Shown: positions 47,916 through 58,137, counted from the stretch's first letter. The stretch is DNA of 64,000 nucleotides from Sphingomonas sp. LT1P40 (GCF_036663835.1 NZ_JAXOJT010000001.1:1302001-1366000); one strand, 5' to 3'. Translations and numbers: made by a program. The notes: generated by a model not told the origin, from the sequence alone.

Positions 47916-48512
47916 TCAAGCCACCGGACGCCGCGCCCGCAACGCCTGCGCCAATGTACCCTCGTCCAGATAGTCGAGCTCGCCCCCGACCGGCAGGCCA
48001 TGCGCCAGCTGAGTCAGCCGCACCGGATGCCCCTCCAGCCGCTCGGCAATGTAGTGAGCGGTCGTCTGCCCCTCCAGCGTGGCATTCATCGCCAGCACCA
48101 CCTCGTCGATCCCCCCGCCAGCCACCCGCGTGACCAGACTGTCGATCGCCAGATCCTCCGGCCGCACCCCGTCCAGCGCCGACAGCTTGCCGCCCAGCAC
48201 ATGAAACCGCCCCGGAAACAGCCGCGATCGATCGAGTGCCCACAAATCCGCCACTTCCTCCACGACGCACAGCGAACGCGGGTCGCGACGCGGATCGGCG
48301 CAGATGCTGCACGGATCGGTCGTGTCGACATTGCCGCAGGTCGAACAGGTCGCCAGCCGCTGGCTCACCGCCGTCAGCGCCGCGAGCAGCGGATCGAGCG
48401 CCGTCTCGCGCTTTTTCAACAAATGCAGCACCGCCCGCCGTGCCGAACGCGGGCCAAGCCCGGGCAGGCGCGATAGCGATTGCGTGAGGGTTTCGATCTC
48501 GGGCGATGCCAT
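47916..48512 (-). CDS. recR: Recombination protein RecR
   Basis: This 198-residue protein acts with RecF/RecO to load RecA at gaps. An N-terminal helix-hairpin-helix ([17 protein letters not shown]) is followed by a four-cysteine zinc finger ([16 protein letters not shown] near 55-70). The Toprim domain ([38 protein letters not shown]) and the C-terminal Walker-B-like [17 protein letters not shown] complete the protein. ATG 48512 has GGGG just upstream. It is divergent from fmt with 53 bases between. Confidence 0.96.
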   Translation of the reverse strand: MASPEIETLTQSLSRLPGLGPRSARRAVLHLLKKRETALDPLLAALTAVSQRLATCSTCGNVDTTDPCSICADPRRDPRSLCVVEEVADLWALDRSRLFPGRFHVLGGKLSALDGVRPEDLAIDSLVTRVAGGGIDEVVLAMNATLEGQTTAHYIAERLEGHPVRLTQLAHGLPVGGELDYLDEGTLAQALRARRPVA

Positions 48513-48565
48513 AACCCCGACATAGGGGCTTGCATGTCCCCCTGCCAAGCGGTGAAGGGGGTGCC

Positions 48566-49480
48566 ATGCGGATCATCTTCATGGGAACGCCGGACTTCGC
48601 GGTGCCGACGCTGAATGCACTCGTCGCGGCGGGGCATGACGTGGTGGCCGCCTATAGCCAGCCCCCGCGCCGCGCCGGACGCGGCAAGTCGCTGACCCCC
48701 TCCCCCGTCCACGCCCAAGCGGAAGCACTGGGGATCGAGGTGCGCACGCCCGTCTCGTTCAAGAAGGACCCCGACGCCGTAGCGGCATTCGCCGCGTTGA
48801 AGCCCGATGTGGCCGTGGTCGCCGCTTACGGCTTGATCCTGCCGGTATCCGTTCTCGAAGCCCCCCGCCTCGGCTGCATGAACGTCCACGCCTCGCTCCT
48901 CCCCCGCTGGCGCGGTGCCGCGCCGATCCACCGCGCGATCCTCGCCGGGGATTTCGAGACCGGCGTCGGGATCATGCAGATGGAGGCAGGCCTCGATACC
49001 GGCCCGGTCCGGCTGGAAGGCCGCACCCGGCTCGACAGCAAGACTGCGGGCGAATTGACCCTCGAACTGGCCGAAATGGGCGCACGCCTGATGGTGCAGG
49101 TGCTGGCCAATCCCGACGCCTTCCCACCGGTGCCGCAGCCGGATGACGGCGTCACTTACGCCGCAAAGATCGACAAGGCCGAATCGCGGCTCGATTTCAC
49201 CCGGCCGTTCGACGCTGTCTGGCGACAGATACAGGCGTTCAACCCGCCCGGCGCATTTTTCGAGCATGAAGGCGAGAGGTTGCGTATCCTGAAGGCCAAT
49301 ATGCGCGTCGGCGGGGTCCGCCCCGGCGACACCCCCGGCATCGTCGTCGATCCAAAACTGACGATTGCATGTGGCGAAGGCGCGATCGAACCCGTGCTGG
49401 TGCAGCGCGCCGGTCGCGGCGCGATGACGACCGAGGAGCTGCTACGCGGCTTCCCGATCCCGCCGGGCACCCAGCTTTGA
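48566..49480 (+). CDS. fmt: Methionyl-tRNA formyltransferase
   Basis: This 304-residue enzyme formylates initiator Met-tRNA using 10-formyl-tetrahydrofolate. The N-terminal [17 protein letters not shown], the formyl-transfer motif [23 protein letters not shown] (Asn/His near 108-110) and the C-terminal domain starting near 205 are intact. ATG 48566 has GAAGGGGG upstream. Its stop overlaps the truA TTG start (TTGA). Confidence 0.97.
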   Translation: MRIIFMGTPDFAVPTLNALVAAGHDVVAAYSQPPRRAGRGKSLTPSPVHAQAEALGIEVRTPVSFKKDPDAVAAFAALKPDVAVVAAYGLILPVSVLEAPRLGCMNVHASLLPRWRGAAPIHRAILAGDFETGVGIMQMEAGLDTGPVRLEGRTRLDSKTAGELTLELAEMGARLMVQVLANPDAFPPVPQPDDGVTYAAKIDKAESRLDFTRPFDAVWRQIQAFNPPGAFFEHEGERLRILKANMRVGGVRPGDTPGIVVDPKLTIACGEGAIEPVLVQRAGRGAMTTEELLRGFPIPPGTQL

Positions 49481-50223
49481 CCCGTTTCGCGCTCACCATC
49501 GAATATGACGGCCGCCCGTTCATGGGCTGGCAGTATCAGGATCACGGTCCCAGCGTGCAGGCGGCGATCGAGGATGCGCTGCACGGGATCACCGGCGAAA
49601 ACGCGCTGGTCCACGCCGCCGGTCGCACCGATGCCGGCGTCCACGCGCTGGCGATGCGGGCCCATACCGAGATCGACAAGGACCTCACCCCATTCCGCCT
49701 GATGGAAGCGCTCAACGCGCATCTGCGTCGCGTCCCGGTAGCGATCTTGGCGTGCGAAATCGTCCCCGACGACTGGCACGCCCGCTTCTCCTGCATCGCC
49801 CGCCACTATGTCTATCGCATCGCCAACCGCCGCGCGCCGCTGACGTTTGACGAAGGCCTGAAATGGCGCGTCCCCGCCGATCTAGACGCTGATGCGATGC
49901 ACAAAGCCGCGCAGCAGCTGGTCGGCCTCCACGATTTCACCACTTTCCGCTCGGTCCATTGCCAGTCGGCCAGCCCGGTCAAGACGCTCGACCGGCTCGA
50001 CGTGGTGCGCGAAGGCGACGAAATCACGATCCACGCCTCGGCGCGCTCGTTCCTTCACCATCAGGTGCGCTCGATGGTCGGGTGCCTCGCCATGGTCGGG
50101 CGCGGGCAATGGCGAGCCGACGATCTAGCGGCGGCGCTGGCGGCGAAGGACCGCTCCAAACTCGGCCTGAACGCCCCGCCCGACGGGCTTTATTTCGTGC
50201 GAGCAGATTACCCTACCGGCTGA
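49477..50223 (+). CDS. truA: tRNA pseudouridine(38-40) synthase
   Basis: This 248-residue enzyme modifies uridines 38-40 in the anticodon arm of many tRNAs. [18 protein letters not shown] opens the fold, the catalytic Asp52 is in GRTDAGVHA, and ARHYVYRI and [12 protein letters not shown] plus [22 protein letters not shown] near the end are family signatures. The start is TTG 49477, overlapping the fmt stop; no ATG gives a complete N-terminus. Its end overlaps the convergent methyltransferase gene by 11 bases. Confidence 0.96.
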   Translation: MTRFALTIEYDGRPFMGWQYQDHGPSVQAAIEDALHGITGENALVHAAGRTDAGVHALAMRAHTEIDKDLTPFRLMEALNAHLRRVPVAILACEIVPDDWHARFSCIARHYVYRIANRRAPLTFDEGLKWRVPADLDADAMHKAAQQLVGLHDFTTFRSVHCQSASPVKTLDRLDVVREGDEITIHASARSFLHHQVRSMVGCLAMVGRGQWRADDLAAALAAKDRSKLGLNAPPDGLYFVRADYPTG

Positions 50224-51409
50224 ACTTCGCCGCCAGCTCGGCATGCGTCGACCACCGGAATTGCCCCACCGGCAACACCCAATCCAGCCGATACCCGCCA
50301 TCGCACAGCGTCTTCGCATCCCGCGCGAACGTACTGGGATTGCACGAAACATACGCGATCACCGGCACCTTCGACGCCGCCAAATGTTCGACCTGCTCCT
50401 TCGCCCCCGCACGCGGCGGATCGAGGATCACGGCGTCGAACAGGTCGAGTTCCTTCGGAATCAGCGGGCGGCGATACAGGTCGCGGTGCTCCGCGAACAC
50501 CTGCCGCCGCGCCAGCGCCGCCGCGCTCTTCAACGACAGGATCGTGTCGCGCGCGGCCTCGCCGGCATAGACCTTCACCGCCGGGTCCATCGCCAGCGCG
50601 AACGTGCCAAGCCCGGCGAACAGATCAGCGATCGTCTTCGCCCCGCCCACCACCTCGCGCACCGCCGCGACCAACGCCGCCTCCCCCTCCGGCGTCGCCT
50701 GCAGAAAGCTCGCCGACGGAAACCCCACCGCCACCCCGCCGAATGTCACCGTGACCGGGTCCGGCTCCCAGCGCGGCTCCGGCCCGAACCCGTCGTCGAT
50801 CGACAGCCGCGCCAGACCGTGCCGCCGGGCAAACCCGGTCACCGCTTCGGCCGCAGTCAGGCTGTCAGTCTTGACCCCCTCGACCAGCACGTCCGCACCC
50901 TGATCGGTCCACGCCATGTGTACATTGGTGCGGCGACTGGCAGGCAGGTGCGCCGCCAGCAACCCGCGCAACGGCTGAAGCAGCGCGAACAGCCGCGGAT
51001 CGAGCACTTCGCATTGCTGAATGTCGATCAGCTGGTGACTACCCTGCCCCGTAAACCCCAGATGCACTTGCCGCCCGCGCCGTTCGGCATGCAGCGCGGC
51101 GCGACGACGCGTGCGCGGCGGCGACAGCATCGGCGCACGGATGTCCGTCGCCAGTTCATGCGCCGCCAGCGCCCCGCTGATCCGCGCGACCAGAAAATCG
51201 GCATAGGCTTCGTCGTCAAGATGCTGAAGCTGACATCCCCCGCACTCAGGAAAATGACGGCACGGCGGCACCTGATGGCGCGGGCCGGGGATCACGCTGT
51301 CGTCCGCCGCCAGCCGGTCCCCCGGCGCAGCGAACGCGGCATGGCGGCCATCGGCGGTCACCCCGTCTCCACGCGCGGCCACGCGGACGATGGTATCCAA
51401 ATCGGTCAT
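50213..51409 (-). CDS. TrmA/RlmD-type SAM-dependent RNA methyltransferase
   Basis: This 398-residue RNA uracil-C5 methyltransferase is of the RumA/RlmD group. The 4Fe-4S cluster region carries [18 protein letters not shown] near 65-82. SAM motifs lie at [16 protein letters not shown] near 255, [16 protein letters not shown] near 325, and the nucleophile Cys in [12 protein letters not shown] near 358. The N-terminal TRAM domain looks short or reduced. It probably methylates 23S rRNA. ATG 51409 overlaps the upstream gene's stop (ATGA). Confidence 0.92.
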   Translation of the reverse strand: MTDLDTIVRVAARGDGVTADGRHAAFAAPGDRLAADDSVIPGPRHQVPPCRHFPECGGCQLQHLDDEAYADFLVARISGALAAHELATDIRAPMLSPPRTRRRAALHAERRGRQVHLGFTGQGSHQLIDIQQCEVLDPRLFALLQPLRGLLAAHLPASRRTNVHMAWTDQGADVLVEGVKTDSLTAAEAVTGFARRHGLARLSIDDGFGPEPRWEPDPVTVTFGGVAVGFPSASFLQATPEGEAALVAAVREVVGGAKTIADLFAGLGTFALAMDPAVKVYAGEAARDTILSLKSAAALARRQVFAEHRDLYRRPLIPKELDLFDAVILDPPRAGAKEQVEHLAASKVPVIAYVSCNPSTFARDAKTLCDGGYRLDWVLPVGQFRWSTHAELAAKFSR

Positions 51410-52200
51410 AAACTTCGCGCCAATGCTAAAGGAAGTGCGTCCGCCAGTTCGTCGGCGAGGAAACAGCGATCGAGGAGGCGCGCAGCCTCGCCATGGAGCC
51501 ACACGCCGGCGGAAGCGGCATCGATCGGAGACGATCCGCGCTGCGTCAGCATTGCGCCAATCGCCCCGGCCAGCACATCGCCGGTTCCCGCGACCGATAG
51601 CCATGAACTCGCGGGCGGCGCGACATTCGCCAAGCCATCGGGGGCGGCAACCACCGTGTCAGCGCCCTTGAACACCACCACCGCGTTGCTCCGGCGGGCG
51701 GCATCCTGCGTCCGCGCAATCTTGCTGCCTTCGCCCTCGCCGAACAGCGCGACAAACTCGCCCGCATGCGGCGTCAGCACAGTCGCTGCCTCGCGCGCCC
51801 GCAACCGCTTGAGATCAAGCAAATGCAGCGCATCCCCATCGATCACCAACGGGTGCGGACTGCCCAGCGCCACCTCCAGTTTCTCCCGCGCCCGATCGTC
51901 GCGCCCCAGCCCCGGCCCGATCACCACCGCCCCGATCCGCTCGTCCGCCAGCGCGTCCGCGCTCCAGCGCTGCCGCACGATCGCATGCGGCGGATGCGGC
52001 AGCCCGCCGGTCAACAGCAGCACATAGCCCGCCCCCGCACGATACGCCGCGAGCGCCGCCAGTTCCGACGCCCCATGCATCGGACCGGAAACCACGACGA
52101 CCATCCCGCGACTATATTTGTGCGACGCGGGACCGGGCTTCACGATCCGGGGCACGCCCATCGTCCGAACGGGCATGCCCGCCGGGTCATGGTCGGGCAT
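51406..52200 (-). CDS. NAD(P)H-hydrate dehydratase (stand-alone)
   Basis: This 264-residue ADP/ATP-dependent dehydratase of the YjeF C-terminal (CARKD) type restores damaged NAD(P)HX. GMVVVVSGPMHGASELAALAAYRAGAGYV opens the ribokinase-like fold. VIGPGLGRDDRAR, LTPHAGEFVALFG and VVVFKGADTVVAAPDG follow, and the catalytic SVAGTGDVLAGAIGAML lies near 190-205. Only the dehydratase half is encoded; the NnrE epimerase domain, usually fused in bacteria, is absent here. Both ends overlap neighbours (ATGA). Confidence 0.92.
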   Translation of the reverse strand: MPDHDPAGMPVRTMGVPRIVKPGPASHKYSRGMVVVVSGPMHGASELAALAAYRAGAGYVLLLTGGLPHPPHAIVRQRWSADALADERIGAVVIGPGLGRDDRAREKLEVALGSPHPLVIDGDALHLLDLKRLRAREAATVLTPHAGEFVALFGEGEGSKIARTQDAARRSNAVVVFKGADTVVAAPDGLANVAPPASSWLSVAGTGDVLAGAIGAMLTQRGSSPIDAASAGVWLHGEAARLLDRCFLADELADALPLALARSL

Positions 52201-52910
52201 CAATCGTCGCCCTGGGGCTTGGGCAACAGCAGCGCGAGCAGGATCATCCGGCATTCGGCGTCGATCGTGCCATCGACCAACTCGGGCCGAAAGCGCCGCT
52301 GAAACGCGACCGTCGCCGCCAACCCGTCGGTCACGTCATAGCCGAACCGGTCCAGCGCCAGCAGGAACCCGCCATCGGTCCAGCCGGGGTCCATCAGCCC
52401 CTTGGTCGGACGCGGCAATGCCAGCCGCAGCCGCGCGAGATTGCCCCATGGGAACAGTTCGCCCGGATCCTGTTTCCGCGCAGGCGCGATATCCGAATGG
52501 CCAACAACATTGCCACGCGTGATGCCGTGGCGATCCTTGATATCGGCGGTAAGGCGAATCACCGCGTCGATCTGTTCATCGGGAAACGGGCGATAGCCGA
52601 ATTCATGGCCCGGATTGACGATCTCGATCCCGACCGACGCCGAATTGATGTCGGTCACCCCGCGCCAGTGCGATTTGCCCGCATGCCAGGCGCGCTTGCT
52701 CTCATCGACCAGCCGCACGACCTGTCCGTCCTCGGCGACCAGCCAGTGGCAGGAGACCTTGAACTCGGGATCGCGCAGCCGCTCGATCGCCTCCTCGGCG
52801 GTCTTCATGCCGGTATAATGCAGCACGATCATGCTGACAGGCAGCTTGCGCTCGTCGAAATTGGGCGACGGCGCGTCGATCCAGTTAAGTTCGGCCCGGT
52901 CCTGCATCAT
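52200..52910 (-). CDS. N-acetylmuramoyl-L-alanine amidase (AmiD-like)
   Basis: This 236-residue zinc amidase_2 domain (about 20-165) cuts the bond between muramic acid and the stem peptide. Zinc ligands are in MIVLHYTGM (first His near 30) and VGHSDIAPARKQDPGELFPW (last His/Asp near 145). VGIEIVNPGHEFGY is typical. A C-terminal peptidoglycan-binding-like segment follows (FGYDVTDGLAATVAFQRRF). No signal peptide is visible from ATG 52910, so a cytosolic role in wall recycling is likely. It lies 37 bases after cheR. Confidence 0.93.
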   Translation of the reverse strand: MMQDRAELNWIDAPSPNFDERKLPVSMIVLHYTGMKTAEEAIERLRDPEFKVSCHWLVAEDGQVVRLVDESKRAWHAGKSHWRGVTDINSASVGIEIVNPGHEFGYRPFPDEQIDAVIRLTADIKDRHGITRGNVVGHSDIAPARKQDPGELFPWGNLARLRLALPRPTKGLMDPGWTDGGFLLALDRFGYDVTDGLAATVAFQRRFRPELVDGTIDAECRMILLALLLPKPQGDD

Positions 52911-52947
52911 CGCGTGGATGCGGCGGCGCGCGCCGAAACGCAAGCCG

Positions 52948-53799
52948 TTAGGATCGCACCCGCGCGATCTCGCCACTGTCGGCCTGATAAAGCCCGCGAA
53001 ACTTGTCGCTGGGGCGGAACGCATCGGTCTGGCCGATCACCGTCTCGCCCGCGCCCAGCACCAGCAGCCCGCCGTCGCGCAGCCCCGCCCGCAGCGTCCG
53101 AAAGACGCGGGTACGCAGAGCGGCATCGAAATAGAGCAGGACGTTGCGGCATAAAACCAGATCAAACATGCCCACTGGCGGCGGGTCCTTCGCCAGATTG
53201 TGCCGGCGAAACTGGATGCGTTTCGCCAGCTCGGGGCGCACGATCCATTCGCCATCGACGCTGTCGAACCATGTCACCATGCGCCGCACCGGCAATCCGC
53301 GCTGAATCTCGAATTGCGAAAATCGCCCCGCCCGCGCCCGCGCGACTGCGGCCACCGAAACGTCGGTGGCGACGATCTCCGGCATCGCCACGCCGCGCGT
53401 TGCCGCCTCCTCGAACAGCATCGCCAGCGAATAGGGTTCCTGTCCATTCGAACAGCCCGCCGACCAGATGCGCAGCCGCCGTCCGGGCGACGCCGCCTTC
53501 AATGCCTGCGCCGCCTCGACCACCTGTTCAAGCACACCGACATCGCGGAAAAACGATGTTTCCTGATTGAGCAACGCATCGACCACGGCGTCGGCCAGCG
53601 GCCCGTTGCGATCGGCGGCGAGCCGCCCGATCAGCTGATCGGGTGTGTCGAGATCGTTCGCCCGCAATACCGGCTTCAACGCGGTCTCGACTCGCCACGC
53701 GCGGTTGGCAGCGATGTGTTGCCCCGTACGTTGTTCGAGCAGCGCGCCGATCACATTCATCGCCCCGGCGGAGGCGAAGGTCTGCGGGAGCATGGCCAT
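52948..53799 (-). CDS. cheR: Chemotaxis protein methyltransferase CheR
   Basis: This 283-residue enzyme methylates glutamates of chemoreceptors, opposing CheB. The N-terminal helical domain (15-80) ends in LLNQETSFFRDVGVLEQV. The SAM domain has RRLRIWSAGCSNGQEPYSLAML near 105-125, IVATDVSVAAVARARAGRF and DLVLCRNVLLYFDAALRTRVF near 220-235. The ATG at 53799 overlaps the cheB stop (ATGA). It is the last che gene in the cluster. Confidence 0.97.
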   Translation of the reverse strand: MAMLPQTFASAGAMNVIGALLEQRTGQHIAANRAWRVETALKPVLRANDLDTPDQLIGRLAADRNGPLADAVVDALLNQETSFFRDVGVLEQVVEAAQALKAASPGRRLRIWSAGCSNGQEPYSLAMLFEEAATRGVAMPEIVATDVSVAAVARARAGRFSQFEIQRGLPVRRMVTWFDSVDGEWIVRPELAKRIQFRRHNLAKDPPPVGMFDLVLCRNVLLYFDAALRTRVFRTLRAGLRDGGLLVLGAGETVIGQTDAFRPSDKFRGLYQADSGEIARVRS

Positions 53800-54857
53800 C
53801 AGCCCGGCCTCCGACAGGTGGCAACGGTGCGCCCGATCTCGGCCGGCGGCAGCACCGCGCTGGCGTTACCCGCGATCGCACCGGGCATGCCCCACACCAC
53901 CGAACTTGCCTTGTCCTGCACGATCACGCTGCCGCCGGTGTCGAGCAGCCGCTGTGCCCCGATCGCGCCGTCGCGGCCCATGCCGGACAGGATAATCCCC
54001 AGCCCGCGCTCGCCAAACACCGTCGCCACCGAATCGAGCATGGGATCGACCGATGGCATACACCCGCTGACGGCGGGTTCGTCGCTCAGCCGGATCAGGA
54101 CGCCATTGGTGCTGCGAACACAGCGGATATGCGCGTCGCCGGGCGCCACGACCATCCGCCCTGCCCGAACGGCCATGTGATCCGTAGCAACCTCGCACGG
54201 GCGCCCCGCCAGCACCGCGAGCTGCGCGGCGAAATAGCTCATGAACGACGTCGGCAAATGCTGGGTGACCAGGATCGGCGGTTGAAAATCGGGAGGGATC
54301 GCGCGCAGCATCTGGCTGAGCGCGTGAATGCCGCCGGTGGATGCGCCGACCGCGACGATATCGAAGGCACCGGCAACCGCATCGGTGCGCGCCGATTGCG
54401 GGGTGGGCGTACCATCGGCCTCGAACAACCGGTTCAGCCGGTCCTCCAGCACCACGGCAAAGCGCCCGCCGAAACTGCCGACACCGGGTTTTACCAGCGT
54501 GTCCGCTGCGCCGAGCGCCAGCGCCTGCACCGCCGCCGCCGCGCCGTCATCGGCGGCGGAGGAAACGACCAATATCCTGGCTCCACGCCCCGCCACGATC
54601 AGGTCGGGCAGTGCCGTCAAACCGTTGACGCCGGGCATTTCGAGATCGAGCAGGATAACATCCGCGTCGGCGGTGGCGAGAAAGGCGAACGCGCCGCGCA
54701 CGTCGCTGACCGATCCGGCGACCCGGAATCGCGTCATCCCCTCGATCATCCGGCCGATCACCGCACGGGCGACCACCGAATCATCGACGATCAGGACACG
54801 AATGCCATCCGCGGCCCGGTTCGGCGTGGGGCCGACCGTGGCGGAGATGCCGGACAT
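53799..54857 (-). CDS. cheB: Chemotaxis response regulator methylesterase CheB
   Basis: This 352-residue protein has an N-terminal receiver (about 18-135; VLIVDDSVVARAVIGRM, phospho-Asp in VILLDLEMPGVNG) joined to a C-terminal methylesterase domain (about 165-350). The catalytic Ser is in GASTGGIHAL, His in VTQHLPTSFMSYF and Asp in GMGRDGAIGAQRL. It removes methyl groups from receptors for adaptation. Its ATG lies 13 bases after cheY; its stop overlaps cheR. Confidence 0.97.
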   Translation of the reverse strand: MSGISATVGPTPNRAADGIRVLIVDDSVVARAVIGRMIEGMTRFRVAGSVSDVRGAFAFLATADADVILLDLEMPGVNGLTALPDLIVAGRGARILVVSSAADDGAAAAVQALALGAADTLVKPGVGSFGGRFAVVLEDRLNRLFEADGTPTPQSARTDAVAGAFDIVAVGASTGGIHALSQMLRAIPPDFQPPILVTQHLPTSFMSYFAAQLAVLAGRPCEVATDHMAVRAGRMVVAPGDAHIRCVRSTNGVLIRLSDEPAVSGCMPSVDPMLDSVATVFGERGLGIILSGMGRDGAIGAQRLLDTGGSVIVQDKASSVVWGMPGAIAGNASAVLPPAEIGRTVATCRRPG

Positions 54858-54870
54858 CGCCGCCGCGCCT

Positions 54871-55236
54871 TCAGGCGACGCCGACGATCTGGAGTTTGCT
54901 TTCCAGCGTTTCGCGGTCGAACGGCTTCATCACATATTCGTCGGCACCCGCCTCGATCGCGGCGCGGATATAGGCCATGCCGTTTTCCGTTGTGCAGAAT
55001 ACGACCTTCGGCTTGCGAACGATGTCGCTGTCCTTCAGCGCGCGCAGGAAATCCATGCCGCTCATCACCGGCATGTTCCAGTCGAGCAGAACCACGTCAG
55101 GCACCGAATCCAGGCAGGAATCGAGCGCCTCGCGCCCATCGCTGGCCTCGCGCACCTGAAAGTTCAGCGTTTCGAGGATGTGCCGCGCAACCTTGCGGAT
55201 CACCTTGGAATCATCGACGACGAGGCAGGTCTTCAT
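54871..55236 (-). CDS. cheY: Chemotaxis response regulator CheY
   Basis: This 121-residue single-domain receiver has the acidic pocket at Asp8/Asp9, phospho-acceptor Asp52, switch Thr82 and Lys104 (YVMKPF). As CheY it should receive phosphate from CheA and bind the flagellar switch. It lies between cheW and cheB with the order typical of alphaproteobacterial che clusters. ATG 55236. Confidence 0.95.
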   Translation of the reverse strand: MKTCLVVDDSKVIRKVARHILETLNFQVREASDGREALDSCLDSVPDVVLLDWNMPVMSGMDFLRALKDSDIVRKPKVVFCTTENGMAYIRAAIEAGADEYVMKPFDRETLESKLQIVGVA

Positions 55237-55343
55237 TTATCGGTCCGATCCCGGATTTTACGCGATTATCAGATGGTTGTGCACGAAAGGCGTAATCACC
55301 GCGTTAATGCTGAATTGTGGATTTTACTGGCGCTGCCACCCCG

Positions 55344-55781
55344 TCAAGCGGGCAGAGCAGCTTGACCGGGTATCAGCGCAGTCAGGTCGATGGCCAAAAT
55401 CGGCTCGCCGTCGCGTTCGATCAATCCACACCCGGCGCGCTGCCACGCCTCCGACAGCGGGACGCCCGACGCCATTGGCTGAAGTGCGAACGGCGCGACA
55501 TCGTCTAGTGCGTCGACCAGCAGCGCGTAATGATGCCCATCAACCTTGGTAATCACCGCACGGTTTGGCGCGGTGCCGTCGGCGGGCATGCCGAGGGCGA
55601 CCATCGTGTCGATCACCGTTACCACGCGGCTGCGCAATGCCGCCAGACCGCGAACCTGCGCGCCGGCACGCGGCACCGCCACGATCGTGCCGATATCGAC
55701 CACGGATTCGACCTGTTCGGCGTCGATCGCCACCGGTTGGCCCGCGACATGCGCGATCAGGAAAAGCCGTTCCATCGTCAT
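55344..55781 (-). CDS. cheW: Chemotaxis coupling protein CheW
   Basis: This 145-residue SH3-like adaptor links receptors to CheA. RLFLIAHVAGQPVAIDAEQVESVVDIG, the central ALRSRVVTVIDTMVALG and the later ALLVDALDDVAPF strand pattern fit CheW. The ATG at 55781 overlaps the cheA stop (ATGA). A 107-base gap to cheY has no gene. Confidence 0.93.
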   Translation of the reverse strand: MTMERLFLIAHVAGQPVAIDAEQVESVVDIGTIVAVPRAGAQVRGLAALRSRVVTVIDTMVALGMPADGTAPNRAVITKVDGHHYALLVDALDDVAPFALQPMASGVPLSEAWQRAGCGLIERDGEPILAIDLTALIPGQAALPA

Positions 55782-58081
55782 GCCCTCCGCGCCATGGCCA
55801 GCGCGCCAAGCAACGCCGCACGATCATAGCGATAAATGCTGCCGTCCTCGCCACCGCCGCGCTTGCTGCGCAGCCGCACGATCGGCGCGTCGAGCGCCGC
55901 AACCTCCTGCTCGCAATCCAGCGTCAACAGGACGTCGGCCCGCTCGCCCGCCGCAAGCGCTTGAGTTACGCGATACCCGGCGCTTTCCAGGATCGGCGCG
56001 ACGAATGTCTGCATCCAGCCCGAATCACCGCCCGACAACAGGCATAAAGGCGCGGTTTCATCCTGACCGTGCCCTTCGCCATGCTCGGCGAACAGCCAGT
56101 GCGCATCGAGCAGCTCGACCGGTTCGCCGTAGAGCAGGACGACGCCCGCCACCGCCCCCGGCGCATCGGCGGGGACCAGATCGACGGGCAGGACCACGAT
56201 GTCCGCCGCTTCGGCAATGGCATAGGCGATTTCGCTCGCACCGTCTTTCAGGCGCAGGACGGACCAGGTGCCGATTCCGCCGACATCGCCCTGCGCGGCC
56301 AGCGGCAGGATCCGCCCGTCGATGGTCAGCCGCAGGCGTCCGGCGGCAAATCGGATCGCTTCGGCCTCGACCTGCTCGATGCGGTCGACCACGGCCAGCG
56401 GCACTGCGCGGCGCACACCGTCGAGATCGATGAAGACCAGCGCGGTAATGCCCGCCTCTTCCACAACGGTTTCCGCTTCTTCGACCACCGCATCGCGCAC
56501 GAATTGCAGCCGTGCGTCGCGCGCGATCCCGCCACAGTCGAGCAACAGCATCGGCAGCCCGCTATCGGGCAATGTCTGACCCGCATACAGCCCGGTCGCC
56601 ATGATCGCGGGCGCTGCGGGCTTGATGACCAGTTCCTCATTATCGAGCACGTCGTCCACGCGCAGCGCAAAGCTGCCTTCCCCGATGCCGACGATCACCA
56701 GCATCGTGTGAAGCGCACAGACGTTGCTGCCCAGACCCAGCTGCCCGGCCAGATCGACCAGCGGCAGCCGCCGGTCGCGCACCGTTGCCACCTCGGCGCT
56801 GCCGATTCGGTCGATGCGGATCGCGGCCCCGCGCTCGCTGACGATCTCCTCGATCGCCTGACGCGGCACCGCGAAACGCTGCCCGCCCGCCGCCAGCACG
56901 ATGGTGGGAATGATCGACAATGTCAGCGGCACATGGATCAGGATGCGCAGGCCCCGCCCGGGAACATTGTCTAGGTCGATGCGCCCGCCAATCTGCTCGA
57001 TTGCGGCGCGCACCACATCCATCCCGACCCCACGCCCCGAAACTTCGGTAACCTGATCCTTGCTCGACAGCCCCGCCTCGAACACCAGCTCCAGCTTCGC
57101 GCGTTCGCCCAGCGCGCGCAGCCCGCGCTCGTCGCGACCCGCCTCCGCCAGCTTGCGGATCAGCGCGTCGGTATCGATCCCGCGCCCGTCATCAGCGATC
57201 TCGACAACTATCTGGTTGCCCGATTGTCGCGCCGACACGGTCAGGCGACCATTTTCGCGCTTGCCCGCCATCCGGCGATCGGCGGGATGCTCGATGCCGT
57301 GGTCGATCGAGTTGCGGATGATATGGACCAGCGGATCGCGCAGCACCTCGATCATCTCGCGGTCCAGCTCGACCTCGGCACCCTCGATATGCAGCGTCAC
57401 CGACTTGCCCAGTCCCGCTGCGGTATCGCGGACCATGCGCGGTAATGCGGAGAACAGCGCGTCGATCTTCTGCATCCGCGTGCGCGTCACCGTGTCGCGC
57501 AGCTCGGCGACTGTCGCTGACATCCGCTCCAGCGACGCTTCGACCTCGGGATCAATCTCGGCGTTACGCAGCCGCCGCGACAGTTCGTTGCGGGCCAGCA
57601 CCATGTCCGACATGCCACTCATCATCCGGTCGAGCAGATCGACGTTCAGCCGCACGCTGCGCGCCGGCGCACGCTGCGCGACCGGGCCGGTGGTCTGCGC
57701 GACCTCCGCCGATCCGTCTGCCAGTGCCGCGATCAGGAAATCCTCGCCGCTATCGTCCAGGCTGCTGCCGGCATCGATCGCCTCGACCAGCTCTCCGATG
57801 CGATCGACGATGGCGAGCACCGCGTTGACCAGCGCGCGATCCGGCGCACGCTTGCCGTCCCGCGCCGCCGCCAGCACGTCTTCGGCGGCATGGCTCAATC
57901 GGGCGAGGCGCGGCAGGTCGAGAAAGCCGCAGCTCCCTTTCACCGTGTGAACAAAGCGGAAAATGGCGTCCAGCCGCGTGCGATCGCCGGGGTTGGCCTC
58001 CCACGCCACGATCTCGCCCGACAACGCCTCCAGTGTCTCGCGCGTCTCGGCAATGAATTCTTGCAGCAGGTCGTCCAACAT
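55778..58081 (-). CDS. cheA: Chemotaxis histidine kinase CheA
   Basis: This 767-residue kinase has an N-terminal HPt domain with phospho-His45 (FVHTVKGSCGFLDL). A dimerisation region (about 145-220) and a HATPase domain (N box IIRNSIDHGIEHP near 255, then VEIADDGRGID and GRGVGMDVVR) follow. A CheW-like domain (about 380-510) is followed by an additional CheW-like region and a C-terminal stretch resembling a degenerate receiver. A P2 domain is not obvious. ATG 58081 is preferred to TTG 58090. It phosphorylates CheY and CheB. Confidence 0.96.
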   Translation of the reverse strand: MLDDLLQEFIAETRETLEALSGEIVAWEANPGDRTRLDAIFRFVHTVKGSCGFLDLPRLARLSHAAEDVLAAARDGKRAPDRALVNAVLAIVDRIGELVEAIDAGSSLDDSGEDFLIAALADGSAEVAQTTGPVAQRAPARSVRLNVDLLDRMMSGMSDMVLARNELSRRLRNAEIDPEVEASLERMSATVAELRDTVTRTRMQKIDALFSALPRMVRDTAAGLGKSVTLHIEGAEVELDREMIEVLRDPLVHIIRNSIDHGIEHPADRRMAGKRENGRLTVSARQSGNQIVVEIADDGRGIDTDALIRKLAEAGRDERGLRALGERAKLELVFEAGLSSKDQVTEVSGRGVGMDVVRAAIEQIGGRIDLDNVPGRGLRILIHVPLTLSIIPTIVLAAGGQRFAVPRQAIEEIVSERGAAIRIDRIGSAEVATVRDRRLPLVDLAGQLGLGSNVCALHTMLVIVGIGEGSFALRVDDVLDNEELVIKPAAPAIMATGLYAGQTLPDSGLPMLLLDCGGIARDARLQFVRDAVVEEAETVVEEAGITALVFIDLDGVRRAVPLAVVDRIEQVEAEAIRFAAGRLRLTIDGRILPLAAQGDVGGIGTWSVLRLKDGASEIAYAIAEAADIVVLPVDLVPADAPGAVAGVVLLYGEPVELLDAHWLFAEHGEGHGQDETAPLCLLSGGDSGWMQTFVAPILESAGYRVTQALAAGERADVLLTLDCEQEVAALDAPIVRLRSKRGGGEDGSIYRYDRAALLGALAMARRA

Positions 58082-58137
58082 TGCCCCCAACGCAGTTGCA
58101 TCGGGTCATGGCAGGTCAGGCGTTAAGGGGGCGTTAG

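Noticed and set aside
50243..52027. 594-codon open frame antisense to the RlmD-like and dehydratase genes
   Set aside because: Shadow of two well-supported genes; composition is Arg/Pro/His-rich and there is no ribosome binding site.
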